Shown piece by piece: positions 1 through 8,068 of a stretch of DNA of 20,258 nucleotides (the stretch's first letter is position 1; each line of letters starts with the position of its first letter). A model generated the notes under the pieces. It searched no databases, was not told the DNA's origin, and was given only the letters and a program-made list of their open reading frames with translations. Made by a program: the position numbers and the translations under genes. This DNA is from an uncultured Odoribacter sp. (GTDB lineage Bacteria > Bacteroidota > Bacteroidia > Bacteroidales > Marinifilaceae): positions 1-20,258 of the forward strand of contig CAMWQQ010000007.1 of NCBI GenBank assembly GCA_947176455.1, read 5' to 3'.

Positions 1-608
1 TGGTGGTTGCCGAACCAGCCTCCGCGGTTGGCGGACAAGGGGGAGGGATGTACGCATTTCAACACCAGATGCTTGTTGGTGTCGATGAAAGCTCCTTTGC
101 GTTGCGCATACGAACCCCACAACAAGAAAACCAGATGTTCCTTTTTCTCGGCGATTGCCCGGATGACCGCGTCGGTGAAGGTCTCCCAGCCTTTGTTCTG
201 GTGTGAGCCCGCCTGATGTGCCCGGACGGTGAGGGTGGCGTTTAACAGTAGCACGCCCTGATCCGACCAGCGTTCCAGATTGCCCGACACGGGGACGGGC
301 GTACCCAGGTCGTCATGAATTTCCCGGAATATGTTTTGCAGGGAAGGCGGTTGCTCGATGCCTTCGGGCACGGAAAAACAAAGCCCGTGCGCCTGCCCCG
401 GACCGTGATAGGGGTCTTGCCCCAGAATCACGACTTTGGTATTGTCTGCCGGACAATGGTTGAATGCGTTGAATATCAGTTTCCCCGGAGGATATATCCG
501 GGTCGTGGCGTATTCGTTTTTGACAAAGGAAATCAGTTCTGCGAAATAGGGCTTTTCAAACTCCTCTTTCAATAACTCCTTCCAGGATGCTTCGATTTTG
601 ACGTCCAT
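1..608 (-). CDS. ung: Uracil-DNA glycosylase, family 1 (C-terminus cut by window edge)
   Basis: The enzyme removes uracil from DNA by cleaving the N-glycosidic bond, starting base-excision repair in the cytoplasm. 202 codons are present, starting at the ATG at 608-606. The family signatures are in order: GQDPYHG at residues 63-69 with the catalytic Asp65, [16 protein letters not shown] at about 121-136 with the uracil-binding Asn123, and HPSPLSA at 187-193 with the catalytic-loop His187. The usual length is about 220-225 residues, so roughly 20 C-terminal residues lie beyond base 1. It is last in a minus-strand run after cysS and the glutaminyl cyclase gene, 27 bases downstream of the latter. 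The motifs leave little doubt about the assignment. Confidence 0.97.
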   Translation of the reverse strand, partial: MDVKIEASWKELLKEEFEKPYFAELISFVKNEYATTRIYPPGKLIFNAFNHCPADNTKVVILGQDPYHGPGQAHGLCFSVPEGIEQPPSLQNIFREIHDDLGTPVPVSGNLERWSDQGVLLLNATLTVRAHQAGSHQNKGWETFTDAVIRAIAEKKEHLVFLLWGSYAQRKGAFIDTNKHLVLKCVHPSPLSANRGGWFGNH

Positions 609-635
609 AATTTGCTGGGTTTGAGAGGAACGGGT

Positions 636-1754
636 TTATTTCGGTTCGTTGATTTTGATTTCAAACATTTTGGGCCACCGTTTTCCCGTCACATAAAACG
701 TGTTCTTTTCCGGATTCCAGGCAATCCCGTTCAACACGTCGTCTTTTTCATTGAGCGTCGCCCAGTCGGTAGCCGGCAACAATCCGCTCATATCCAACTC
801 GGCTTTTACCACTCCGGATTCCGGATCTATGGCGACAATCCGGTTGGTGAGCCATACATTTGCCCACACCAATCCATTGACGTATTCCAGCTCGTTCAGC
901 TGGTTGACTTCGCCTTGGTGGTCGTACACTTCTACTTCCTTGATGATGCTGAATCCGGAAGGGGCAATGTGGTAGAGCTTGTTGCTCCCGTCGCTCATGA
1001 TTAACCGGTTACCGGCGGTGGTGATGCCCCACCCCTCGGAGTTGTAGTTGAAAACGGATTGCCGGGTGAAGGTTTTCAAATCGTAGATGAAGCCCTTTCT
1101 CGACCGCCAGGTAATCTGGTAGATTTTGTCGTTGTAAATGGTGATGCCTTCCCCGAAATATTGATTGTCGATGTTCAATACGGAAAGGATTTCTCCTTTC
1201 TGTATGTCAATCTTCCGGATAGAGGATTCTCCGTATTGTCCGGTGCCCTCGTACAGATAGCCGTCCCAATACTGCAATCCTTGCGTGTAGGCTTTCCGGT
1301 CGTGCGGAAAGGTGCGCACTATCTGGTACCCGTATTTCAGGGGTGCCTGCACCGGTTTCAGTCGGATGTAGGTTGCCGCGGTGCTCCTTTTGTTGCCGGG
1401 ATGCCAGCAGGTCACTTTGACGATTCGGTTTCCCGCTTTATCTTCCGGCAGGCGAAGGATATGGCTGTTGACGTTTTTGCCCAGTCTTGCCACTTCCCGT
1501 CCGTCTATCGAAATGGAGGCGGAATCGACGGGGAACCGGTCTTTGTTTTCGAATCTTATCGTGATTTCTTCCCCGAAACGATAAGTTGCATCCTTTTCAG
1601 GAGAAACCAGCCGGATGCTGTTGACGTATTTTGTTTCATCTTTCCCCGAGGTGGAAGAAACGGAAATCGTCTCTCCGTTTTTCTTGTTTTTTGCGGAATT
1701 TTCTCCGCAGGAACAGAGAATCACCAGGCAGATGAAATAGTACAAATAAGACAT
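636..1754 (-). CDS. Glutaminyl-peptide cyclotransferase, plant/bacterial beta-propeller type, lipoprotein
   Basis: Predicted to cyclise N-terminal glutamine of exported proteins to pyroglutamate. The C-terminal two thirds match the PF05096 glutamine cyclotransferase propeller, with stretches such as VRTFPHDRKAYTQGLQY, EGTGQYGESSIRKID and NELEYVNGLVWANVWL. In front, at about residues 45-130, lies an Ig-like beta-rich segment. I chose the ATG at 1754 (372 residues) because it gives a compact lipoprotein signal: a hydrophobic run ending in ILCSC, with Cys16 as the lipidated residue. The upstream in-frame ATG at 1784 would add ten residues and overlap the end of cysS. The gap to cysS is 11 bases and to ung 27, so the three are probably co-transcribed. 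Lipidation places the enzyme in the envelope facing the periplasm. Function is by family, since individual catalytic residues were not checked. Confidence 0.88.
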   Translation of the reverse strand: MSYLYYFICLVILCSCGENSAKNKKNGETISVSSTSGKDETKYVNSIRLVSPEKDATYRFGEEITIRFENKDRFPVDSASISIDGREVARLGKNVNSHILRLPEDKAGNRIVKVTCWHPGNKRSTAATYIRLKPVQAPLKYGYQIVRTFPHDRKAYTQGLQYWDGYLYEGTGQYGESSIRKIDIQKGEILSVLNIDNQYFGEGITIYNDKIYQITWRSRKGFIYDLKTFTRQSVFNYNSEGWGITTAGNRLIMSDGSNKLYHIAPSGFSIIKEVEVYDHQGEVNQLNELEYVNGLVWANVWLTNRIVAIDPESGVVKAELDMSGLLPATDWATLNEKDDVLNGIAWNPEKNTFYVTGKRWPKMFEIKINEPK

Positions 1755-1765
1755 AAAATGATGAA

Positions 1766-3241
1766 TTAATTTTCCAAGCTCCATTCGTAGCCGTCTTTGG
1801 TGTCCTTGATGCTGACACCGGCGTTTTTCAGCTCGTCCCGGATTTTGTCCGATGTCGCCCAGTCTTTCTTCTGTTTGGCTTCAGTACGAATGGCCATGAC
1901 CATATCCAAGACTTTGCCCAGCACTTCGTGGTCCTGGCTGACGGATTCGCTTTCCGCCTTTAAACCGAGAATCTCGAAAACATAGTCGTGATACAGTTTC
2001 TTCAACTTGTTTAGGTTCTCTTCGTTGATTTTCTCGTTCCCCGCAACCAGCGAGTTGATGATGCGCACTCCGTCGAACAGGAACGAAATCAACAACGGCG
2101 TGTTCAGGTCGTCGTCAATGGCTTCCCGGCACTTGGTGGCAAGCTCGTCGATGTTTACGGTGTTTTCCGCGGTCGCCTTGATTTTCTCCAGGGCGTTCGT
2201 GGCGGCAATCAGTCGTTCATATCCCTTTTGTGCCGCTTTCAGTGCCTCGTTGGAAAAGTCCAGCGGACTGCGATAGTGGGCTTGCAGGATAAAGAAACGA
2301 ATGGTCATCGGGGAATAGGCTTGCTCGAGCACCTTGTTTTCGCCGGAAAACAACTGGTCCAGCGTGATGAAATTGCCCAGGGACTTGCCCATTTTCTGCC
2401 CGTTAATCGTCACCATGTTGTTGTGCATCCAGTATTTGACGGCTTCATGTCCGTAAGCCGCCGTACTTTGGGCGATTTCGCACTCGTGGTGGGGGAATTG
2501 CAGGTCCAGTCCTCCGCCGTGGATGTCGAACCGGTCACCGAGGTACTTCTGACTCATGCAGGAGCATTCCAGGTGCCAGCCCGGAAATCCGTCGCTCCAG
2601 GGGGACGGCCAGCGCATAATGTGTTCCGGATTGGCTTTCTTCCAAAGGGCGAAATCCGCAGGATTGTGCTTCTCGCTTTGTCCGTCCAGTTGGCGGGTGT
2701 TGGCAATCAGCTCTTCCACCCGTCGTCCGGAAAGTTTGCCGTAATCGTATTTCTTGTTGTAGGCTTCAACGTCGAAATAGATGCTTCCGTCGCTTTCGTA
2801 GGCAAAACCGTTCTCGATGATTTTCTTGACCAGTTCAATCTGCTCGATGATGTGACCGGAGGCATGGGGTTCTATGCTCGGGGATAGCGTGTTCAACTGC
2901 TCCATATTTTTATGGTAGCGGTTGGTGTAGAACTGCACCACTTCCATGGGTTCCAGTTGGTCCAGTTTCGCTTTCTTTGCGATTTTGTCTTCCCCGTCGT
3001 CGCTATCGTTGGTCAGATGTCCCACGTCGGTGATGTTGCGCACGTAGCGCACCTTGTAGCCTAAATATTTCAGGTAACGGAACACCAGGTCGAACGTGAT
3101 TGCCGGACGGGCGTGTCCGAGATGGGCATCTCCGTAAACGGTGGGACCGCAAACGTAAAGTCCGACGAAAGGCGGATGAACGGGTTCAAACTTTTCTTTC
3201 CTACGGCTGAGCGTATTGTATATTGTCAAATTGTTTTCCAT
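1766..3241 (-). CDS. cysS: Cysteinyl-tRNA synthetase
   Basis: Charges tRNA-Cys with cysteine in the cytoplasm (class I aminoacyl-tRNA synthetase). The 491-residue length fits the family. Visible landmarks are [18 protein letters not shown], with the zinc-ligand Cys31 and the HIGH-type motif HLGH at 40-43; the zinc-site region HLECSCMSQ and [11 protein letters not shown]; and the KMSKS-loop variant KMGKSLGNF. The C-terminal part (about 340-491) is the helical anticodon-binding region. It appears to be the first gene of the minus-strand run that continues with the cyclotransferase and ung. A terminator-like hairpin lies 50-86 bases upstream of the start, so cysS probably has its own promoter in the last 50 bases, but I see no clear TAnnTTTG there. 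Confidence 0.97.
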   Translation of the reverse strand: MENNLTIYNTLSRRKEKFEPVHPPFVGLYVCGPTVYGDAHLGHARPAITFDLVFRYLKYLGYKVRYVRNITDVGHLTNDSDDGEDKIAKKAKLDQLEPMEVVQFYTNRYHKNMEQLNTLSPSIEPHASGHIIEQIELVKKIIENGFAYESDGSIYFDVEAYNKKYDYGKLSGRRVEELIANTRQLDGQSEKHNPADFALWKKANPEHIMRWPSPWSDGFPGWHLECSCMSQKYLGDRFDIHGGGLDLQFPHHECEIAQSTAAYGHEAVKYWMHNNMVTINGQKMGKSLGNFITLDQLFSGENKVLEQAYSPMTIRFFILQAHYRSPLDFSNEALKAAQKGYERLIAATNALEKIKATAENTVNIDELATKCREAIDDDLNTPLLISFLFDGVRIINSLVAGNEKINEENLNKLKKLYHDYVFEILGLKAESESVSQDHEVLGKVLDMVMAIRTEAKQKKDWATSDKIRDELKNAGVSIKDTKDGYEWSLEN

Positions 3242-3291
3242 AGCTTTACCAGATAGACGTTGAAATCAGCAGGTAAAGATAAGGAAAAATA

Positions 3292-3327
3292 AAATTTATT
3301 CAACGGATAAAGTCGTTGAATAAATTT
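3292..3327 (-). terminator. Perfect 14-bp hairpin upstream of cysS, terminator-like on the minus strand
   Basis: The arms AAATTTATTCAACG (3292-3305) and CGTTGAATAAATTT (3314-3327) are perfectly complementary around an 8-base loop. Read on the minus strand, the stem is followed by a T-rich tail (TATTTTTCCTT). On the plus strand there is no T-run. It most likely ends a minus-strand transcript before cysS, perhaps that of the 69-residue ORF at 3385-3594. An attenuator in a long cysS leader is the alternative. Confidence 0.6.
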
Positions 3328-3384
3328 AAAGGCATCAGGTGTCGTTTATTTTGTTGTGTGCCACCTCTATCCGGTTGCCGTGTG

Positions 3385-3594
3385 TTATATTTCTGTGCAG
3401 TCTGGACTTTGAAGTTCCTGTTCCAGTTTCTCGCGGTAGTCCTGTGGAGTCTCGGACTTCGCGGTATGCCGGGCGGTGTTGTCGCATGTGTTTGGACGGT
3501 TCGGGGTCTCAAATGCCGGCAGGCTGGCTTCCCGGAATCTTTCCCAGCCTTCCCGCTTTGACGGAGTTGCGGTGGTGTTCGGATTATTTCTCAT
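3385..3594 (-). CDS. Small hydrophilic hypothetical protein (69 aa)
   Basis: I do not recognise this protein. It has no signal peptide or membrane segment, is rich in charged residues, Pro, Thr and Asn, and ends in a possible short amphipathic helix (PQDYREKLEQELQSPD). In its favour: the codon choice (CCG, CGG, GAA, ACC) resembles the neighbouring real genes, no other frame here looks better, and the stop is followed about 60 bases on by a minus-strand hairpin with a T-rich tail (3292-3327). A second hairpin (3629-3661) separates it from the next ORF upstream, so it could be its own transcript. Against it: short length, no known domain and no clear promoter. It could be non-coding leader or spacer sequence. 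Confidence 0.35.
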   Translation of the reverse strand: MRNNPNTTATPSKREGWERFREASLPAFETPNRPNTCDNTARHTAKSETPQDYREKLEQELQSPDCTEI

Positions 3595-3628
3595 TTTCGT
3601 GTGATTTGTGTAAAATTTTGCTGAAAGA

Positions 3629-3661
3629 AAAGCCTTTCTTCCGGTGGGGAAAAAAGGCTTT
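3629..3661 (-). terminator. Rho-independent terminator-like hairpin after the 78-aa ORF
   Basis: AAAGCCTTT (3629-3637) pairs with AAAGGCTTT (3653-3661), and the interior can add a few more pairs (TCC with GGG). Read on the minus strand the stem is followed by TCTTTC, extending the T-run of the stem base. It lies 39 bases beyond the stop of the ORF at 3701-3937. Confidence 0.5.
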
Positions 3662-3700
3662 GTATCGGGTTCCTTGTGTTCTTTGCTATGGTGTGTCGTG

Positions 3701-3937
3701 TCATAAGCGCGGGAATATTTGCGTTTCGGCGTCGTGCATCAGGGGCGGGACGACCGTGAAAAAGGCGTAGAACGGATATAACGGCAGGTGAAACGTCTGA
3801 AAATCCGTCTGAATGGGCAAATGGAAAATCGGAGCGGAGGTACCGGGAAGAGGTGCCGATTCTTTTGCCGGGTCGTCGTAAATGCAGACCAGTAAATGAA
3901 TGGCAAGTGTCAGTATGCCTGCGATGAGTAATCTCAT
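3701..3937 (-). CDS. Small hypothetical exported or membrane-anchored protein (78 aa)
   Basis: I do not recognise a family. The first 20 residues (MRLLIAGILTLAIHLLVCIY) form a typical signal sequence or membrane anchor. A DDPAKES stretch and a Pro- and Phe-rich tail follow, with a second weakly hydrophobic patch around residues 55-66 (PFYAFFTVVPPL). The codons look like those of neighbouring genes, and a terminator-like hairpin follows in the same orientation. It is divergent from ispG, and the roughly 150 bases between hold no perfect promoter for this strand. An overlapping longer minus-strand frame (3591-4070) has much poorer composition. Reality as a gene is plausible but unproven. Confidence 0.45.
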   Translation of the reverse strand: MRLLIAGILTLAIHLLVCIYDDPAKESAPLPGTSAPIFHLPIQTDFQTFHLPLYPFYAFFTVVPPLMHDAETQIFPRL

Positions 3938-4062
3938 AGTTGCCCGTTTTTGTTTCGTTGTTCAATCGGTCCGTCTTGGACGGAAAGTGTAGGAATGGAT
4001 ACGTCGGGAAAAGGCGCAAGGTTACGGCTTCTGTCCGGATATGTTCGGGTGGACGTTCCGAT

Positions 4063-4093
4063 TTTAGCATTTTAAACTTTTTCCGTATTTTTG
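4063..4093 (+). promoter_or_regulatory. Bacteroides-type promoter candidate for ispG
   Basis: A full TAnnTTTG -7 element (TATTTTTG, 4086-4093) lies 19 bases after TTTA (4063-4066), a three-of-four match to the TTTG -33 element. Transcription from it would begin near 4099, downstream of the TTG at 4091, and so favours the ATG at 4115 as the ispG start. Confidence 0.45.
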
Positions 4094-4114
4094 AACATTC
4101 GAATATGGAATGAT

Positions 4115-5935
4115 ATGCGCAGGAAAACGAATACGGTCAAAATCGGAAATATCACTTTGTCCTCGGAACAGCCGGTGATGATACAGTCGATGTTGAATAC
4201 GCCGACGATGGATACCGAGGCTTGCGTGGAGCAGGCGTTGCGGATTGTCAATGCCGGCGGACAATTGGTGCGGATTACGGCGCCCGGAGTCAGGGAAGCT
4301 GAAAACCTGGAACACATCCGCCGGGCTTTGCGGGAGAGGGGATGCCTTGTCCCTTTGTCTGCCGATATCCATTTTACGCCCGATGCGGCGCTCGTCGCGG
4401 CATGTCACGTGGAAAAAGTGCGGATTAATCCGGGCAATTTTGTAGACAAGCGGGCGACGTTTAAAAAGTTGACTTACACGGATGAGGAATACGCCGCTGA
4501 ATTGGAGATGTTGCGGAAAAAGTTTACGGAATTTCTGGAAGTTTGTCGCAAAAACGGAACGGCGGTGCGCATCGGTACGAACCACGGTTCTTTGTCGGAC
4601 CGGATTATGAGCCGTTACGGGGACACGCCGGCGGGAATGGTCGAATCCACGATGGAATACCTGAGGGTATGCAAATCCGTGGGTTTTGACAATGTCGTGA
4701 TTTCTTTGAAATCCAGTGATTGCAGGATTATGGTGGATGCTGTCCGGTTGCTTGTTCGGGAAATGAAACGGGAGTCTATGCAGTATCCTTTGCACTTGGG
4801 CGTGACTGAAGCGGGCGAGGGTGAGGACGGACGGATTCGTTCTGCCGTGGGCATTGGAACATTGTTGAACGAAGGCATCGGAGACACCATTCGGGTTTCG
4901 CTGACGGAAGAGCCGGAAGCCGAAATTCCGGTTGCCCGGATGCTGGCGCGGTTGTGCGACCGTCCTCGGTTTGAAGCCAGCGGGGACATCTTGAAAGGGA
5001 ATTGTTCCCGTCCCTGCATTGTGGCGGATTTGTCCGTAATGGACGAATGGAACGAGGAAATGCGGGAGCGATTGGATTTGAGGCAGGAGGACGGTTCTGC
5101 TCGGATGCTTTCCGGCGTGAAGACTCCGGAAATGATTTACGTGGAGCGATTCAGTGACGAATTGGCGGAACTGCCGGAAGAGACGCTCGTGGTGGTGCCT
5201 GCGGAACGTTGGCGACAGGTGCGGCATTTGCACGCCCGGATTCGTCCGTTGTATTCTTGGACGGCATATATGAAACAAACGGAGTCTGACCCGGATGTTC
5301 CGGTGTGGGTGGAAGTGGATGCCGTCGAGGCTTTGGATGCGGAATTGGCGGAAAGACTGAACAAAGACCGGGATGCCGTTCTGGTGCTGTCGTTGGGTGC
5401 GGAATATCATGCCTATCGGGAAGCCTTCCGGCGGATGAGGAAGTTGGGTGTGGGAAACCGGACCTTGTTGCGTGTCCGGACGGAAGACCCGGATACGGAA
5501 AAGACGAGCTTGGAGATTGCGGCGCAGGTTGGCGGATTGTTTCTGGACCGCTTGCCGGACGGGTTGTGGATTTCCGCGCCGGAGAGTAGCGGACCGGCAT
5601 ACGGTATGGAATTGAGCCGTAACATTCTTCAGTCTGCCGGGGTTCGCCGGTACAAGGCGGAATTTATCAGTTGCCCCGGATGCGGGCGCACCCTTTTCGA
5701 CTTGCAGGGAGCGGTTGCCAAAGTGAAGCAGGCTTTCGGGCATCTGAGCACGCTTAAAATAGCGGTTATGGGGTGCGTCGTGAACGGTCCCGGCGAAATG
5801 GGGGATGCTGATTTCGGCTATGTGGGTGCCGGAAACGGGAAAGTGAATCTGTACAAGGGACATCGAATGGTGCGTGTGGCTGTGCCGGAGAAGGAGGCAA
5901 TTGAGGCGTTGCGGAAACTGATAGAGGAATCTTAA
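4115..5935 (+). CDS. ispG: (E)-4-hydroxy-3-methylbut-2-enyl-diphosphate synthase, large form
   Basis: IspG (GcpE) converts methylerythritol cyclodiphosphate to HMBPP in the MEP isoprenoid pathway, using a [4Fe-4S] cluster. With the ATG at 4115 the protein has 606 residues, the size of the Bacteroidota/Chlamydia/plant form, which carries an extra domain between the TIM barrel and the cluster domain. The N-terminal barrel shows IQSMLNTPTMDTE (about 23-35) and VRINPGNF (about 102-109). The middle domain spans roughly 260-500. The C-terminal domain has the cluster ligands Cys520, Cys523 (CPGCG) and Cys554, then NGPGE with the catalytic-site Glu561. An in-frame TTG at 4091 would add eight residues. 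It is the first gene of a run with the MATE exporter 11 bases downstream. Confidence 0.95.
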   Translation: MRRKTNTVKIGNITLSSEQPVMIQSMLNTPTMDTEACVEQALRIVNAGGQLVRITAPGVREAENLEHIRRALRERGCLVPLSADIHFTPDAALVAACHVEKVRINPGNFVDKRATFKKLTYTDEEYAAELEMLRKKFTEFLEVCRKNGTAVRIGTNHGSLSDRIMSRYGDTPAGMVESTMEYLRVCKSVGFDNVVISLKSSDCRIMVDAVRLLVREMKRESMQYPLHLGVTEAGEGEDGRIRSAVGIGTLLNEGIGDTIRVSLTEEPEAEIPVARMLARLCDRPRFEASGDILKGNCSRPCIVADLSVMDEWNEEMRERLDLRQEDGSARMLSGVKTPEMIYVERFSDELAELPEETLVVVPAERWRQVRHLHARIRPLYSWTAYMKQTESDPDVPVWVEVDAVEALDAELAERLNKDRDAVLVLSLGAEYHAYREAFRRMRKLGVGNRTLLRVRTEDPDTEKTSLEIAAQVGGLFLDRLPDGLWISAPESSGPAYGMELSRNILQSAGVRRYKAEFISCPGCGRTLFDLQGAVAKVKQAFGHLSTLKIAVMGCVVNGPGEMGDADFGYVGAGNGKVNLYKGHRMVRVAVPEKEAIEALRKLIEES

Positions 5936-5946
5936 TTGGGTGATTT

Positions 5947-7326
5947 ATGGCAAAACAGACCCCTCTTGCCTTGGGCACGGAGGATATTCGGAAATTGTTG
6001 ATGAGCTATGCCGTCCCGGCGATTGTGGCGATGACTGCCGCTTCGCTGTATAATATGATGGACAGCATTTTTATCGGGCAGGGTGTCGGTCCGCTGGCTA
6101 TTGCCGGACTGGCAGTGACTTTCCCGTTTATCAATCTTGCCGCGGCTTTTGGCTCGCTGGTCGGGGTAGGTGCGTCTACCCTTGTCTCGGTGAAAATGGG
6201 ACAGAAGGATTTGAAGAGCGCGGAAGCCGTGTTGGGAAACGTGGTGTTGTTGAATATGCTGGTCGGAGGCATCTTGATGACCGGCTGCCTGATATTTCTT
6301 GATCCCATTCTTTATTTCTTCGGAGCAAGTGCCGATACGCTACCTTATGCCCGGGATTATATGAAAGTCATCTTGTACGGGAATTTGATTACCCATATTT
6401 ATATGGGATTGAATGAGGTTATGCGGGCTTCTGGGTATCCTCAGCGGGCAATGGCGGCCACATTGTTTGCCGTGGTGATTAACGGGGCGTTGAACGCTTT
6501 GTTTATTTTCGGACTGGATATGGGCATCCGGGGTGCCGCCTTGGGGACTATCTGTGCCCAATTCCTTGCATTGTTGGGAGTGCTTGCGCATTTCTCCAGT
6601 CCGAAGAGTTTCATCCGTTTCCAAAAGGGAATTTTCAAGATAAAAGGGCATATCATCCTCGCTATGCTGACTATCGGATTGTCCCCGTTCCTGATGAACA
6701 TGTGCAGTTGCCTGGTGGTGATGCTGGTGAACACCGGATTGAAAAACCACGGAGGGGATTTGTATATCGGAGCTTACGGAATCATCAACCGGGTGGTGTT
6801 CCTGTTCATTATGATTGTTATGGGTTTCAATCAAGGAATGCAACCCATTGCCGGATACAATTGGGGCGCACGTCAAGTTGACCGGGTCATTCGGGTACTG
6901 AGATATACGATTTTCTGCGGGACATTGGTCACTACCGTCGGTTTTCTGGTTTGTCAGATTTTTCCGCGCACCATTATCCGGATGTTTACCGCTGATAAGG
7001 GATTGATTGATTTAGCGGAACATGGTATGAGGTTGATACTGATGATGTTGCCCGTAATAGGCTTTCAAATGGTATCCACCAGTTTCTTCCAGTCTATCGG
7101 TATGGCGGGCAAAGCCATTTTCCTCTCTTTGACGCGGCAGTTGATTTTTCTGGTGCCTTGTTTGTTCATACTGCCTCTTTACTGGGAGGCGGACGGCGTG
7201 TGGTGCAGTTTTCCGGTTGCCGATGGATTGGCGACCATTACCACCGGACTGATGTTGGGCTGGCAGTTGAAGAAATTTAGAGCGGAAAGATGGAATAATG
7301 CAAAAGATTCGATAGCTTTGCAATAA
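5947..7326 (+). CDS. MATE family multidrug/cation antiporter
   Basis: A predicted inner-membrane exporter that expels drugs or other organic cations in exchange for Na+ or H+. The 459 residues and about twelve hydrophobic segments fit the MATE family. The N-terminal half has the typical LLMSYAVPAIVAMTAASLYN followed by DSIFIGQGVGPLAIAGL, and the C-terminal half has the repeat-equivalent VMGFNQGMQPIAGYNWGA. The pattern is closest to the MepA/NorM-like bacterial branch. It lies 11 bases after ispG and 12 bases before the kinase-like gene, so the three are likely co-transcribed although they share no obvious pathway. The substrate cannot be read from sequence. Confidence 0.93.
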   Translation: MAKQTPLALGTEDIRKLLMSYAVPAIVAMTAASLYNMMDSIFIGQGVGPLAIAGLAVTFPFINLAAAFGSLVGVGASTLVSVKMGQKDLKSAEAVLGNVVLLNMLVGGILMTGCLIFLDPILYFFGASADTLPYARDYMKVILYGNLITHIYMGLNEVMRASGYPQRAMAATLFAVVINGALNALFIFGLDMGIRGAALGTICAQFLALLGVLAHFSSPKSFIRFQKGIFKIKGHIILAMLTIGLSPFLMNMCSCLVVMLVNTGLKNHGGDLYIGAYGIINRVVFLFIMIVMGFNQGMQPIAGYNWGARQVDRVIRVLRYTIFCGTLVTTVGFLVCQIFPRTIIRMFTADKGLIDLAEHGMRLILMMLPVIGFQMVSTSFFQSIGMAGKAIFLSLTRQLIFLVPCLFILPLYWEADGVWCSFPVADGLATITTGLMLGWQLKKFRAERWNNAKDSIALQ

Positions 7327-7338
7327 AACCGTTTTGTT

Positions 7339-7968
7339 ATGGAAAAGAAAATCATTGTAACCATCGGTCGCCAGTTCGGCAGCGGGGGCAGGATTGTGGG
7401 GAAAAAGCTGGCGGAACAACTGGGCATCGCCTATTATGACAAGGAACTGATTAACCTTGCCTCCCGGGAGAGTGGCATTTGCGGAGAGTTTTTTGAAAAA
7501 GCCGACGAGAAAACTTCAGGTAGCCTGTTCAAGTCCTGGACTATGGGGTTTTCGATGAACAGCGCCATTTTTCAAAGCAACGATTACCTTTCCAATGAGT
7601 CGCTGTTCCAGATACAATCCGACGTTATCCGGAAAGTGGCATCCCAGGGTTCGTGCGTTCTGGTGGGACGTTGCGCCGATTACATCCTGCGCGACAATCC
7701 GGATTGCGTGAGTGTCTTTGTCAGTGCATCGTGGCAGGACCGCATCCGGCGGGCAATGGAATATGACGAGAAACTGACGGAGAAAGACGCCGTGGAATGC
7801 CTGAAAAAAGCGGACAAATCCCGGGCTTCCTATTATAATTATTATACGGACAAGGTGTGGGGTGCCGCCGAATCATACGACCTTTGCATCAATTCGTCCC
7901 TGTACGGCATCGACCGGACGATAGATTTTGTCCGGGAATTTATTTGTACGGAAAAGAAGGGCGAATAA
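7339..7968 (+). CDS. Cytidylate kinase-like family protein
   Basis: A 209-residue cytoplasmic protein of the cytidylate-kinase-like family (PF13189). The N-terminus is a beta strand followed by a modified P-loop, TIGRQFGSGGRIVGKKLA (residues 8-25), in which GSGGR replaces the usual GKS/T. This is normal for the family. YYDKELI at 32-38 and the CVLVGRCADYIL segment follow the nucleoside-monophosphate-kinase fold, and the LID-like RASYYNYYTDKVWG stretch is characteristic. The actual substrate of this family is not settled, so it should not be read as the housekeeping cmk. It is the last gene of the ispG-MATE run. No clear terminator is visible in the 100 bases to the next gene. Confidence 0.88.
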   Translation: MEKKIIVTIGRQFGSGGRIVGKKLAEQLGIAYYDKELINLASRESGICGEFFEKADEKTSGSLFKSWTMGFSMNSAIFQSNDYLSNESLFQIQSDVIRKVASQGSCVLVGRCADYILRDNPDCVSVFVSASWQDRIRRAMEYDEKLTEKDAVECLKKADKSRASYYNYYTDKVWGAAESYDLCINSSLYGIDRTIDFVREFICTEKKGE

Positions 7969-8068
7969 GTTCAAAGGAAGGCGAAGAAACATGTTTTACT
8001 GTCGGATCGTGTAACTTTTTCCGAGGATGATGCGGTAAAAGACAATATGAATTTAAAACGGATTGCTT

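Noticed and set aside
1059..1769. 236-residue plus-strand frame opposite the glutaminyl cyclase
   Set aside because: Shadow frame of a recognised gene with no motif of its own.
2228..2887. 219-residue plus-strand frame opposite cysS
   Set aside because: Lies wholly within the well-supported cysS gene and shows no domain.
3339..3770. 143-residue plus-strand frame between cysS and ispG
   Set aside because: Cys/Ser/Arg-rich low-quality translation with poor codon choice. It runs through two hairpins, and no promoter precedes it.
3970..3984. Short hairpin TCCGTC-TTG-GACGGA upstream of the 78-residue ORF
   Set aside because: Only six pairs with no T-run or neighbouring motif; within what chance gives in a stretch this long.
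3591..4070. 159-residue minus-strand frame overlapping the 78-residue ORF
   Set aside because: Arg/His/Thr/Pro-rich with no signal or domain. The overlapping 3701-3937 frame has better codon use and a clear hydrophobic N-terminus.
4064..5863. 599-residue open frame on the minus strand opposite ispG
   Set aside because: Its composition (His, Arg, Pro, Phe rich, no domain) is that of an antisense shadow, and the plus-strand IspG motifs fully explain the region.
7339..7968. Housekeeping cytidylate kinase (cmk)
   Set aside because: The P-loop is GRQFGSGGR without the Lys-Ser/Thr pair of true Cmk, which places it in the cytidylate-kinase-like family of uncertain substrate.
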